A DNA stretch of 64,000 nucleotides from Dryocola sp051297175. Its GTDB lineage: Bacteria; Pseudomonadota; Gammaproteobacteria; Enterobacterales; Enterobacteriaceae. Made by a program: the position numbers and the translations under genes. The stretch lies in the NCBI RefSeq assembly GCF_051297175.1, contig NZ_JBINNY010000001.1, positions 4,030,001 through 4,094,000 on the forward strand, given 5' to 3'. Below, piece after piece: positions 1-7,996 of the stretch (the first letter of the stretch is position 1; each line of letters opens with the position of its first letter). The notes below the pieces were generated by a model. The model saw only the letters and a list, made by a program, of their open reading frames with translations. It was not told where the DNA came from and ran no database searches.

Positions 1-324
1 TGGCGCGGGGGAGCCCCACTTAGCTGGCTGATACGTGACGAGCACGGAAAGGACATCAGATTCAAACCTGCACCTTTTCATCAAATCAGCGATGGCGATG
101 CAATGATTGATGCCTGTATTGCCGGAGCCGGTTTGATTCAGTTTCCCGAGGCATTACTGCGGCAATACATACAGAACGGTGAGTTAGTGCCACTGCTTGC
201 TGCCTGTAATCCTGCTCCCACCGAGCTCAATGTGATATGGCCGCGCGCGCGCCATCTGCTGCCCGGCGTACGCTTTATCATTGATGAATTGTTGGCGTTA
301 GCCGCACAAAAAGCATTCGAATGA
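1..324 (+). CDS. LysR-family transcriptional regulator, C-terminal end (cut by window edge)
   Basis: The frame is open from base 1, so the start lies outside the window. The last 107 residues resemble the end of a LysR effector-binding domain: a GDAMIDACIAGAGLIQFPEALLRQY stretch split around the typical G-x-G-I turn, then a short C-terminal helix. It would be a DNA-binding regulator of neighbouring or divergent genes, but its helix-turn-helix is not visible. The small tautomerase gene follows 120 bp downstream in the same direction. It is a second LysR protein, distinct from the one at 33093-33986. Confidence 0.75.
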   Translation, partial: WRGGAPLSWLIRDEHGKDIRFKPAPFHQISDGDAMIDACIAGAGLIQFPEALLRQYIQNGELVPLLAACNPAPTELNVIWPRARHLLPGVRFIIDELLALAAQKAFE

Positions 325-417
325 TTGTAGAATTTAACTCTACACTCTGTCCTCTTTTAGCCTGTTTATCCACTTCCGTTATCAGCGTAGGATTCCTTCA
401 ACGTCAGGTTATCTGAC

Positions 418-435
418 AATTCATACACTTATGAA
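418..435. promoter_or_regulatory. Inverted repeat ahead of the tautomerase gene
   Basis: TTCAT and ATGAA half-sites separated by 6 bases lie just upstream of the tautomerase start and overlap its Shine-Dalgarno GAAGGGG. The shape suits an operator for the adjacent LysR-family regulator. This is inference from position and symmetry only. Confidence 0.3.
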
Positions 436-446
436 GGGGTTCTACC

Positions 447-644
447 ATACCAGTAGTTAATATCCAGATGTTCGACGGCCGTGATGATGCAAAACCTGCT
501 ATCGCTAAAGCAGTGACAGAAGCTATCGCAACACATGCCAAAGTTGATCCGCAGTATGTCTATGTCATTTTCAACGACGTAACCACCGACAACTGGGCAA
601 TTTCAGGTGAGCTTTTTTCTGAAACACTGAAAAAATCGAGCTGA
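447..644 (+). CDS. 4-oxalocrotonate tautomerase-family protein with an ATA in the start position
   Basis: A 65-codon frame encodes PVVNIQMFDGRDDAKPAIAK and onward to a TGA. Small tautomerases need a free N-terminal proline as general base, exposed by removal of the initiator Met. Here that proline codon (450-452) is preceded by ATA, not ATG, with a good Shine-Dalgarno (GAAGGGG, 432-438) at normal distance. The next in-frame ATG (468) would drop the catalytic proline. So either the gene is silenced by an ATG-to-ATA change, or it starts weakly at ATA. It is followed by an Abm-type protein and glutaredoxin. Confidence 0.7.
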   Translation: MPVVNIQMFDGRDDAKPAIAKAVTEAIATHAKVDPQYVYVIFNDVTTDNWAISGELFSETLKKSS

Positions 645-766
645 CGCAAAGCACTCTTTAGTCACAGTCGCCGTTATGCTCCCGCGCTTAACGGCATATT
701 CCCTTGCGGTGAATGTCTTTCTCTTTTCGTACTGGTTCACCTGCCCCCACAGTTCCGGAGATGACG

Positions 767-1120
767 ATGAAAAATGAAATTACCTGCGTGTTTAACCTGG
801 CCGTCAAGGACGGACAATTCCCGGCATTTAAAGAATTAGTCTCACGCGTGGTAGACGCCACCAGTAAGGAACCCGGTACGCTGAGTTACGTCTACAGCGT
901 CAGTGAAGATCAGCAAACGGCACACATTGTTGAGCGGTATCGTCAGCAGGATCTGGTGAGCCATGTTGATCACACGTTCGCTCCTTTCGCCGAAACCTTT
1001 CTCTCTTTAGTCACCATTACCAGCCTGACCGTTTATGGTGAACCCGATGAGGATATCCGCAGGCGGTTAGATCCTTTTGGTGCCGTGTATATGAAACCTT
1101 TCGACGGATTCACTCGTTAA
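767..1120 (+). CDS. Antibiotic biosynthesis monooxygenase (Abm/YgiN-like) domain protein
   Basis: A 117-residue protein with the ferredoxin-like ABM fold pattern: an N-terminal strand (ITCVFNLAVKDGQ), a long helix (FKELVSRVVDATSKEPG), then the L-S-Y-x-Y-S strand and an H-x-x-x-x-F-A motif late in the domain. Family members are small dimeric quinol or aromatic oxygenases, or simply ligand-binding proteins; the substrate cannot be told. I chose the ATG at 767 because GGAG (757-760) sits about 7 bases upstream; an ATG at 713 would add 18 residues without a ribosome site. It is in line with the tautomerase and glutaredoxin genes and probably co-transcribed. Confidence 0.7.
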   Translation: MKNEITCVFNLAVKDGQFPAFKELVSRVVDATSKEPGTLSYVYSVSEDQQTAHIVERYRQQDLVSHVDHTFAPFAETFLSLVTITSLTVYGEPDEDIRRRLDPFGAVYMKPFDGFTR

Positions 1121-1151
1121 TTTTAAAGATTAAATAATCAAAGACGTTGCT

Positions 1152-1799
1152 ATGAAACTTTATGTTTACGATCACTGCCCGTTTTGCGTACGTTCACGCA
1201 TGATTTTTGGCCTGAAAGATGTTTCGTGTGAAATCATTACGCTGCCAAATGATGATGAAGAAACGCCAACACGCCTCATTGGCAAAAAAATGCTCCCCGT
1301 ACTGGTCACTGAAAGCGGTGATGCGATCGGTGAGAGCCTGGACATCGTCAAATACATTGATGAGACCTTTGGTTCGTCTGTACTGACAGTGGCTGACAAT
1401 CCAGCAATCGAAGCCTGGATGGAAGAGGCGACAAAACTGATTTATCCGCTGGCGATCCCGCGCTGGGCAAGTTCTGACTTTGAAGAGTTCCGTCAGGATG
1501 CGGCAAGACAATACTTCATCAACAAGAAAGAGGCCGTTTTCGGCCCCTTTACGCGCTTGCTGGAACAAACCGAAACTATGGTTAGTGAGATAAATGCAAA
1601 ACTTGAGATTCTTGATGATTTATTAGTACGGCAAGAGAGAAATGCCGAACGTTACTCACTCACAGATATTCGCCTTTTCCCTTTGCTGCGCTCGTTATCC
1701 ATTGTTAAAGGAATTTCCTGGCCACCACGGGTTCAAGAATGGATGAAAGAGATGGCCGTGAGATCGCGGGTTAATCTCAATGACAATATCGCTGTCTGA
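1152..1799 (+). CDS. grxB: Glutaredoxin 2 homologue
   Basis: At 215 residues it has exactly the E. coli GrxB length. An N-terminal thioredoxin fold carries the dithiol active site C-P-F-C (residues 9-12), with cis-Pro in MLPVLV and the glutathione-binding ESLDIVKYID stretch. A helical GST-like C-terminal domain follows (about 80-215). It reduces glutathionylated proteins and mixed disulfides in the cytoplasm using GSH. It lies 31 bp after the Abm-like gene in accessory DNA, so it is likely an extra copy beside the core grxB. A horizontally acquired redox role with its neighbours is inference. Confidence 0.85.
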   Translation: MKLYVYDHCPFCVRSRMIFGLKDVSCEIITLPNDDEETPTRLIGKKMLPVLVTESGDAIGESLDIVKYIDETFGSSVLTVADNPAIEAWMEEATKLIYPLAIPRWASSDFEEFRQDAARQYFINKKEAVFGPFTRLLEQTETMVSEINAKLEILDDLLVRQERNAERYSLTDIRLFPLLRSLSIVKGISWPPRVQEWMKEMAVRSRVNLNDNIAV

Positions 1800-1866
1800 G
1801 TCCGCGTCTGACACCCTTTAAATACTGGAGTTAATGCTCTCCGTTTGAGCAATAAGGAGTATGTTA

Positions 1867-2763
1867 ATGAATAAAATTTTCAGAAGCCTTATGGCACTTT
1901 GCATGTTTTCCGTTTCGGTACAGGCTGCCCTCATTCAGCCAAATCAATCTTTACACTGGTTCGGACAACAGCCAAACAGCTACCAGAGCGCCACCCCTTA
2001 CGGCAACAACACTAAGGCGGGACATTATGTACGGTCTGGAGATGCAAAAATTTATTATGAAGTCTATGGCGCCGGTGACCCCGTGGTGCTGTTGCACGGG
2101 GGGATTGTGGGCTCCATGACTGAAATGGGCGAATTTGCTGACAAACTTAAAGACAACCATCTGGTCATTTTGGTGAATACGCGTGGGCACGGAAAATCGG
2201 ATATTGGTAAAGTCCTGCCAACCTATAAGCAAAAAGCGAAAGATCTGCATGTGATTCTTTCGGCGTTAAACATTTCTAAAGCTGATGTAATTGGTTTTAG
2301 CGATGGCGCCTATACGGGGTACCAGTTTGCCGCAGATTACCCGCAGCAGATCGGCAAACTTGTCGCGATTGGCGCCGGTGAATGGGCAAAAGGCTTTGTT
2401 CAGGGTGGGCATAAAGACCGTAATACCCCCTTACGGTCCGTTATTGACCTCGATCCCCGATACTGGGCAGAGCAAGCCGAAATACGTCCACAGCACGATA
2501 AAATAACGGAATGGTATAAACAAGCTAATCAACAATACGATCAGACTATCGTCGGCAAGTCATTGTTCCAGGCTATCCATGCTCCGGTGCTGGTTCTGGC
2601 AGGTGAAAAGGATATGAATGCGCCACTCGATACCGTAATTGCAGCCTACAAAATGCTGCCGAATGCTCAGCTCGCAATCATTCCTGGAGCCCCACATCCT
2701 GCTTTCGTTGCCAATTTCGATGCTGTCTGGGCAAGTATCGCGCCTTTTCTGGAAAGTAAATAA
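1867..2763 (+). CDS. Exported alpha/beta hydrolase
   Basis: A 298-residue protein with a Sec signal peptide (residues 1-20, cleavage after SVQA). It has the oxyanion HGG (77-80) and a nucleophile elbow G-F-S-D-G (Ser145); DMNAPLDT may provide the acid and GAPHPAF the catalytic His. It is predicted to hydrolyse an ester or related bond in the periplasm; substrate unknown. I chose the ATG at 1867, 8 bases after AAGGAG, over the ATG at 1861, which is too close. It is the last gene before the element boundary at about 2.8 kb. Confidence 0.8.
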   Translation: MNKIFRSLMALCMFSVSVQAALIQPNQSLHWFGQQPNSYQSATPYGNNTKAGHYVRSGDAKIYYEVYGAGDPVVLLHGGIVGSMTEMGEFADKLKDNHLVILVNTRGHGKSDIGKVLPTYKQKAKDLHVILSALNISKADVIGFSDGAYTGYQFAADYPQQIGKLVAIGAGEWAKGFVQGGHKDRNTPLRSVIDLDPRYWAEQAEIRPQHDKITEWYKQANQQYDQTIVGKSLFQAIHAPVLVLAGEKDMNAPLDTVIAAYKMLPNAQLAIIPGAPHPAFVANFDAVWASIAPFLESK

Positions 2764-2774
2764 GGCGAAAGGCA

Positions 2775-2825
2775 AACGGGCTAGAAACCGCAGTATATGG
2801 GCTTTTAGTTGGTCGTTAATAGGAA
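2775..2825. repeat. Relic of an island right end plus degenerate thrW attachment site
   Basis: GGGCTAGAAACCGCAGTATA with a following GGGCTTTTAGTTG resembles the DNA between the intact integrase and thrW near 37250-37290 (GGGCTATAAACCGCATTATA, GGGCTTTAAGTTG). It is followed by TGGTCGTTAATAGGAA (2810-2825), a worn copy of the tRNA 3' end. I read this as the right end of an older element whose integrase has gone, abutting the left end of the next element. Confidence 0.55.
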
Positions 2826-3026
2826 CATAACACACCACATATATTCCTTGATAAATATAACTATTTTCTTGTTTCATCTTTATAAATGTCCCCTTTTGTG
2901 CCCCCACCTTGTTTTTCATGCGACTCGATGAGACTTTCATCGAGTCGTTAATCTCATCAAATTCTTCACGTATCGTGGAAACCTTCGCAGATCTCCATCC
3001 CCTCACAGCCGTGATCGGCTAAGAAC
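2817..3026. repeat. About 210-bp direct repeat, copy 1 (left end of element B)
   Basis: From ATAGGAACATAACAC to GATCGGCTAAGAAC this stretch is largely identical to 9297-9506. It contains an 11-bp-stem hairpin (2931-2941 with 2947-2957) and ends with what in copy 2 is the 3' end of the cbtA toxin gene. It is therefore the left-end module of an island, and element B probably once carried its own cbtA here. The IS3-family element begins exactly where the repeat stops. Confidence 0.75.
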
Positions 3027-3098
3027 TGTAGTGGTTTACTGAATTTGGCCACCTGAACAGAGGTGATATGCTCACCTCAGAACATTACAGGTGCCCCA

Positions 3099-3401
<303 letters not shown>

Positions 3402-3427
3402 TCGGGAAACTCAGAGCGCAGTATCCT

Positions 3428-4267
3428 GTGGTCACACTCTGCCACGTGTTCGGGGTTCATCGCAGTAGCTACAAATACTGGGAAAAAAGCTCCGTAAAAC
3501 CAGACGGCTGGCGAGCAGTGTTACGCAGTCATGTTCGGGAATTGCATAACATCAGCCATGGCTCTGCTGGCGCAAGAAGTATCGCCATTATGGCAACCCT
3601 GAGGGGCTTCAGAATGGGGCGCTGGCTTGCTGGCAGGCTCATGAAAGAACTGGGGCTGGTGAGTTGTCAGCAACCTACCCACCGGTATAAACGGGGTGGT
3701 CATGAACACATCGCTATCCCGAATCGCCTTGAGCGACAGTTCGCAGTGACAGAACCTAACCAGGTGTGGTGCGGCGATGTGACGTATATCTGGACAGGCA
3801 AGCGTTGGGCCTACCTTGCTGTTGTTCTCGATCTGTTCGCAAGAAAACCTGTGGGCTGGGCAATGTCATTCTCGCCGGACAGCAAGCTGACCATCAGATC
3901 GCTGGAAATGGCGTGGGAAGCTCGCGGTAAACCAGCCGGAGTGATGTTCCACAGTGACCAGGGTAGCCACTATACAAGCAGGCATTTCCGGCAGTTACTG
4001 TGGCGTTGCCGGATCAGGCAGAGTATGAGTCGACGCGGAAACTGTTGGGACAACAGCCCGATGGAACGTTTCTTCAGAAGTCTTAAAAACGAGTGGGTGC
4101 CAGTGACAGGTTATATAAACTTTAGCGAAGCTGCTCATGCGATCACAGACTATATCGTCGGGTATTACAGCTCGATAAGGCCGCATGACTATAACGGTGG
4201 GTTACCCCCAAACGAATCGGAAAACCGATACTGGAAAAAATCTAAAGTGGTGGCCAGTTTTAGTTGA
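3428..4267 (+). CDS. IS3-family transposase OrfB (rve integrase core)
   Basis: 279 residues with the DDE catalytic triad visible: D in WCGDVTY, D in HSDQGSHY, and E in NSPMERFF. The N-terminal part has the HTH_21 region (HGSAGARSIAIM). Shown from its first Met, but in vivo it is probably made as an OrfA-OrfB fusion whose frame enters upstream. It ends 8 bp before the right IS end. No interruption seen, so the element may still move. Confidence 0.88.
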   Translation: MVTLCHVFGVHRSSYKYWEKSSVKPDGWRAVLRSHVRELHNISHGSAGARSIAIMATLRGFRMGRWLAGRLMKELGLVSCQQPTHRYKRGGHEHIAIPNRLERQFAVTEPNQVWCGDVTYIWTGKRWAYLAVVLDLFARKPVGWAMSFSPDSKLTIRSLEMAWEARGKPAGVMFHSDQGSHYTSRHFRQLLWRCRIRQSMSRRGNCWDNSPMERFFRSLKNEWVPVTGYINFSEAAHAITDYIVGYYSSIRPHDYNGGLPPNESENRYWKKSKVVASFS

Positions 4268-4287
4268 CCATTACAACAGCGCTTAGC

Positions 4288-4524
4288 TTAGTCCGGTTGC
4301 TGGTTATTGAGTTGAGCATCTTTACGACGATCTTCTTTGATTTTGAAATACAGATTGGTCAGGTAGGTAACCAGCCCCAGAAATATACTCACCAGCACAC
4401 CTATAGCAGCCCACTGGCTAGGGCTGACTTTATCGAGAAGCTGAAGCAGCCAGAAACCACCGCTGCCAATAGAAGTTACATAGGACGCTCCCGCCGCTAT
4501 GTCTGAATGGTTGTTCATCCTCAT
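4288..4524 (-). CDS. Phage 21-type pinholin, orphan, with a possible dual start
   Basis: 78 residues very like lambdoid phage 21 S: a first membrane segment in IAAGASYVTSIGSGGFWLLQLL, the signature LDKVSPSQWAAIGVL, a second membrane segment to about residue 60, and the cytoplasmic FKIKEDRRK tail. Phage 21 makes an antiholin and a holin from two Met codons separated by a Lys. Here the N-terminus is Met-Arg-Met, also with a positive charge between the two starts. The endolysin and spanin genes that should follow are missing; the IS lies 13 bp downstream. It is a relic of a lysis cassette. Confidence 0.85.
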   Translation of the reverse strand: MRMNNHSDIAAGASYVTSIGSGGFWLLQLLDKVSPSQWAAIGVLVSIFLGLVTYLTNLYFKIKEDRRKDAQLNNQQPD

Positions 4525-4627
4525 GCCTCACCCCCGAAGGGAAACTGTATGTGTTGTGAGACCGAGAGTACTGCCGTGACATGGTCGGCATCCCGACCAA
4601 AACAAGTGTTCACTAGGTGAGCGATTA

Positions 4628-5716
4628 TTAATTTTCAGACTTTAGAGTGTTATGTGTGTCGTTTGTTTTAAGGTGTTTACTTTTGGAAAATATTTTTTTC
4701 CTCAGAGCTTCTGACTGCCGCTCAACTAATAGATACATCAATATCCCAAACGCAAACACCGACAGCCACATAATGGCTGATGAAATAAAATTGTATCCCA
4801 CTGATGGCTTAACCGCCATGTAAATATAGTTATACAAATATATTGAGAATGACGCCGAGCCGATATAAGACAGTCCACTAACAAACGAGCCATTCCAATT
4901 CATTGAAATCATCTTCAACATCAGAAGCCCAAAAGTCACGGAGACGACGAGTTCATACGGCCTAATGCTATTGTCGTAACCAATGCCTTTATATGAAAGC
5001 AGCACTATAAAAGCAGGAAGCAAAACATATGTTAGTTTATATTTATTTATTATCTCCAGCAATTCATACTGACTCATATTGAGTATATACCCAAAAATAA
5101 ACAACGGAAGATATACTGGCAACCCCCAGTTATACAACGAGCTTAATCCAGAATAAAATGTAAACAATGATAACGATATACTTAAAAAAAGTAGCATCCA
5201 GGCATGTAACGGTTGTTTCATCACAGAGAGAAGGATGGGGAGCAGTAAATAGAATTGCATTTCCACCGCTATAGTCCAAAAAACCCCAGAAATACTAAAC
5301 AAAGTTGTGTGCGTAAAATTATGAGTGAAGGTTAAGTGAGTCACTATATCAGCTAAAGACGTTCCCTTCTCAGCGATACCATATAAATCAATTATGCAAA
5401 CCCATAGAAATATTGACACATAGTAAGGCGGGGCTATTCTGAGAAATCTCTTTGCTACATATCTAAGGAAGCTACCAGCAGAAATACCTTGTGAAAAATC
5501 ACGCGCAGTAGATATCCCCATACAATATCCGGATATAACAAAGAAAACCCCTACCCCAACCCATCCATTTCCCATGAACCCCAGGAGATCGAAAGCCCCC
5601 ACGGGATAGGATGGACGCCCTGTATCCCTCCATATATGAAAGGTTGCGACAAGCATCACAGCTATCGCTCTTGACACGTCTAATAGGGCGTTTCTATTCA
5701 CCAAATCCATCTCCAT
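4628..5716 (-). CDS. Acyltransferase family 3 (OafA/YrhL-like) membrane protein
   Basis: 362 residues, about ten membrane segments. Family hallmarks: the N-terminal LLDVSRAIAVMLVATFHIW with the His of segment 1, then VGVGVFFVISGYCMG. Such proteins O-acetylate surface polysaccharides at the inner membrane, and prophage-borne copies change O-antigen serotype. It starts 5 bp after the tailspike pseudogene on the same strand, an arrangement seen in serotype-converting phages. Low GC compared with the core. The acceptor is unknown. Intact by length. Confidence 0.82.
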   Translation of the reverse strand: MEMDLVNRNALLDVSRAIAVMLVATFHIWRDTGRPSYPVGAFDLLGFMGNGWVGVGVFFVISGYCMGISTARDFSQGISAGSFLRYVAKRFLRIAPPYYVSIFLWVCIIDLYGIAEKGTSLADIVTHLTFTHNFTHTTLFSISGVFWTIAVEMQFYLLLPILLSVMKQPLHAWMLLFLSISLSLFTFYSGLSSLYNWGLPVYLPLFIFGYILNMSQYELLEIINKYKLTYVLLPAFIVLLSYKGIGYDNSIRPYELVVSVTFGLLMLKMISMNWNGSFVSGLSYIGSASFSIYLYNYIYMAVKPSVGYNFISSAIMWLSVFAFGILMYLLVERQSEALRKKIFSKSKHLKTNDTHNTLKSEN

Positions 5717-5721
5717 AATTT

Positions 5722-7146
5722 TTACTCTATGGCTGTTATCCTATCATAACAGCAAGGCGCACAGACATAGTTGAGGTAGAGTTGGTATGCAAACACAAGT
5801 GATGAGGACGATGATGACCCATTCAGATATCTTATAAAACGCATATCAGGATATATGTTAGAGCCTCCAGTCGCCTGAATATCCATACAAATAGCAAGCT
5901 CTCCAGTTGCCGGAATATAAGGAAGACTTAAAAATGATATAGTTATTTGATTAACATTTGTATTCGACAAATCCAGATTTGAAGAGTAAAAAATGGCTCT
6001 ATTGCCATGTCCATTACCCTACATCAATGAAACTCGTTTACGTTCTATATTGGTAATCGATGAAAATCCTGTGAAAGGAACCCCTATCGAATCCCCAATT
6101 GTTGAGAGTTCTCCAGATGATAGGGTTCCCGCAGTCAGCATGCGAAATCCGTAAGAACCATATCCCACCGTATATTTAATATTATTTCTTGCTCCTGAAG
6201 CTAACACCAGCCCAGTAGACGGATTCCCTTCAGAGTCATTCCCTCCTGCAAAGTCGGAAGCAGTACCACCAATTATTTTATTATCAGACCCAGCAACCCA
6301 TATCCCTGTACCAGATCGTGATTCAGATACTGTTCCACGATAGACATCAATGACGGCTGTGTTTCTTGTGCCGCCAAAATAAATACATATACCATTATAT
6401 TCACTAGTCTCTTGCGTTACCTGAATAGAGCTAAATGTGCTTGGCTTTGCATCCCCTTCAATAATAAGAACGGGTGTCTTTGAGAAAGTAGAGAACACAG
6501 GGAGATGCCCCGAGCATTCATGAACATCTAGAATGCCGCCCTGGATATACGCCCGTTTTTTGAAATGAGCTCCAATCAAGCAACTTTCTGAGATAATATG
6601 ATCATATTTAAGCCTTATATTAAAGACTGTGGTGTTCGGCCCAACCACTAAACCATAACCACCGTAGTTTCCATAAAAATGCATCCGCCCCAATTCCACA
6701 GTAGCCAAAATACGCATACATGCCACACGCTCAGTAGGGTCAACAAATGAACGCAAATCATTAGTTGAGTTGCTGCCGTATCCTGCGCCCATAATTTCAA
6801 TGTCATCAATATACTGGTCTGGTATTCCACCATAATGCCAGCAATCATTTCCACACTTCGCTATACGAATCCCGTCAATTTTACCAATAAATGGAACCGC
6901 CCAATCAGGTAAGACAGCATCAAATTGCGAGCGACTGGTAACATTTCCCTCAGTTCTTAAGCCAATTCCAGGTGCATAAATAATCCCAACATCCTGATAA
7001 ATTTGCTCACGTCCAAAATGAAGCACTCCATAACCTGCGCTAATAGAAGGAGTTCCACTATAATTCTGTAAGTTGCCGTGGACAGTTAGTCCTATGCAAC
7101 CACAAACATACGCACCAACCCCCGAAGGATTGGTATAGCATGACAC
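5722..7146 (-). pseudogene. Phage tailspike-like beta-helix protein, 5'-truncated and interrupted by TAG
   Basis: One continuous frame of about 474 codons is broken only by a single TAG at 6021-6019, after residue 375. The downstream part (NGHGNRAIFYS and on to 5722) continues in the same frame. The protein is rich in G-x-x-N and beta-strand turns (NNKIIGGTASDF, GLVLASGARNN) typical of right-handed beta-helix tailspikes. The head-binding N-terminus is absent: the frame begins with a GTG lacking a ribosome site, directly against the AlpA gene on the other strand. It once bound or cleaved a surface polysaccharide; now probably dead unless the amber codon is suppressed. Confidence 0.68.
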
Positions 7147-7328
7147 CGGTTATCTCTGAGACTGACCTGATTAACATCAAAGAGGTTGAGCGCTCTGTTG
7201 GCCTGAAAAAATCCAGCATTTACGAGCGTATCAGTAATAACGAGTTTCCGAGGCCTAAGAAGCTCGGGAGCAGAACCTCCCGCTGGGTACGCGGAGAAGT
7301 CGAAGCATGGGAAAAGCAATTCCTATAA
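7140..7328 (+). CDS. AlpA-family DNA-binding regulator (element B)
   Basis: 62 residues with the AlpA/excisionase-type winged helix: LINIKEVERSVGLKKSSIYERISNNEFPRPKKLGSRTSRW split across the helix-turn-helix, then VRGEVEAWEKQFL. AlpA proteins of CP4/P4-type islands activate the integrase or excision. GAAGGA lies 10 bases before the ATG. It lies on the strand opposite to, and 0.6 kb beyond the 3' end of, the element B integrase, with two small genes between. Its 5' end overlaps the truncated tailspike, marking a recombination joint. Confidence 0.85.
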   Translation: MTPVISETDLINIKEVERSVGLKKSSIYERISNNEFPRPKKLGSRTSRWVRGEVEAWEKQFL

Positions 7329-7643
7329 CTTGGTAAAGCCTGGTAAAAAAGTCATGAAGCGAATTAATAGTTTTATTGGCTGTGGCATACCCTCTGTCAC
7401 CTCGTCAATAGTTGGCATTCTTCGACTGGCGTCTTTTATAACGGCACGAAGAAAATTAACATCGGGACTAAGTTCGATCTCTTCATCTAGTGCTTTAAGT
7501 TTTATTTTTATTTCTGATATTTCAGATAGCCCATGAGTTATAACTTCATTACTTTGCACCTCTGAGAGTATACGTCTTTCATGGTAGCTTAATTGTTCTC
7601 GAAGAAACAAAGCCATACTGGCTTTTTTTACTAGCAACTCCAT
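7323..7643 (-). CDS. Hypothetical protein, 106 residues
   Basis: Not recognised. A mostly helical protein: charged amphipathic middle (LSEISEIKIKLKALDEEIEL) with coiled-coil character and a hydrophobic end (PIKLLIRFMTFLPGFTKL). It overlaps the upstream two-membrane-segment frame by 13 bp and the AlpA gene's 3' end by 6 bp, so it is probably translationally coupled to the former. It might be a partner of that membrane protein. Confidence 0.5.
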   Translation of the reverse strand: MELLVKKASMALFLREQLSYHERRILSEVQSNEVITHGLSEISEIKIKLKALDEEIELSPDVNFLRAVIKDASRRMPTIDEVTEGMPQPIKLLIRFMTFLPGFTKL

Positions 7644-7951
7644 TTCTTTCCTTTTTTCTCGAGCTCAACCAATTCATCTTGAGTCAATGTCTTATCGGTT
7701 TGAAGAACCTTTAATTCTGCTATGGTTTTTGTTATTGATTGAAGGGATGACGTTTCAATTTGTTCAAGGTCAGATTGGGTAATAGAGGGTTTCGTCAATG
7801 CGTATATACAGACGACAGTCATGATAAAGCCAATAATAGCCATACCTGCTAAATAATCGGATAAAATATTATTATCGAAATAAACCCATATCCCGCCAAC
7901 AAAAAAATAAAGGATACTAACCCAAGCTAAAACCTTACAAAATTACCGCAT
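7631..7951 (-). pseudogene. Small two-membrane-segment protein with a stop at codon 3
   Basis: ATG at 7951 has a strong Shine-Dalgarno (GAGGGG) but reads Met-Arg-TAA. The frame then stays open for 103 codons with two hydrophobic segments (VLAWVSILYFFVGGIWVYF and MAIIGFIMTVVCIYAL) and a charged C-terminal helix. The shorter reading from the internal Met at 7843 would lose the first segment and has no clear ribosome site. I infer a lysine-to-TAA change (AAA or AAG) that killed the gene. Function unknown; membrane proteins at this spot in satellites can block superinfection, but nothing here proves that. Confidence 0.5.
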
Positions 7952-7996
7952 ACTATCCCCTCAGAGCAAAGTGATTTTATCAATATAATCCGCATA

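Noticed and set aside
396..412. CGTCAGGTTATCTGACA as a fifth operator of the two-component system
   Set aside because: Half-sites are there but order and spacing differ from the four good sites.
2560..3006. 148-codon minus-strand frame across the hydrolase 3' end and the 210-bp repeat
   Set aside because: It joins antisense of a real gene to repeat DNA across an element border, so it cannot be an ancient gene; the corresponding frame is not kept in copy 2.
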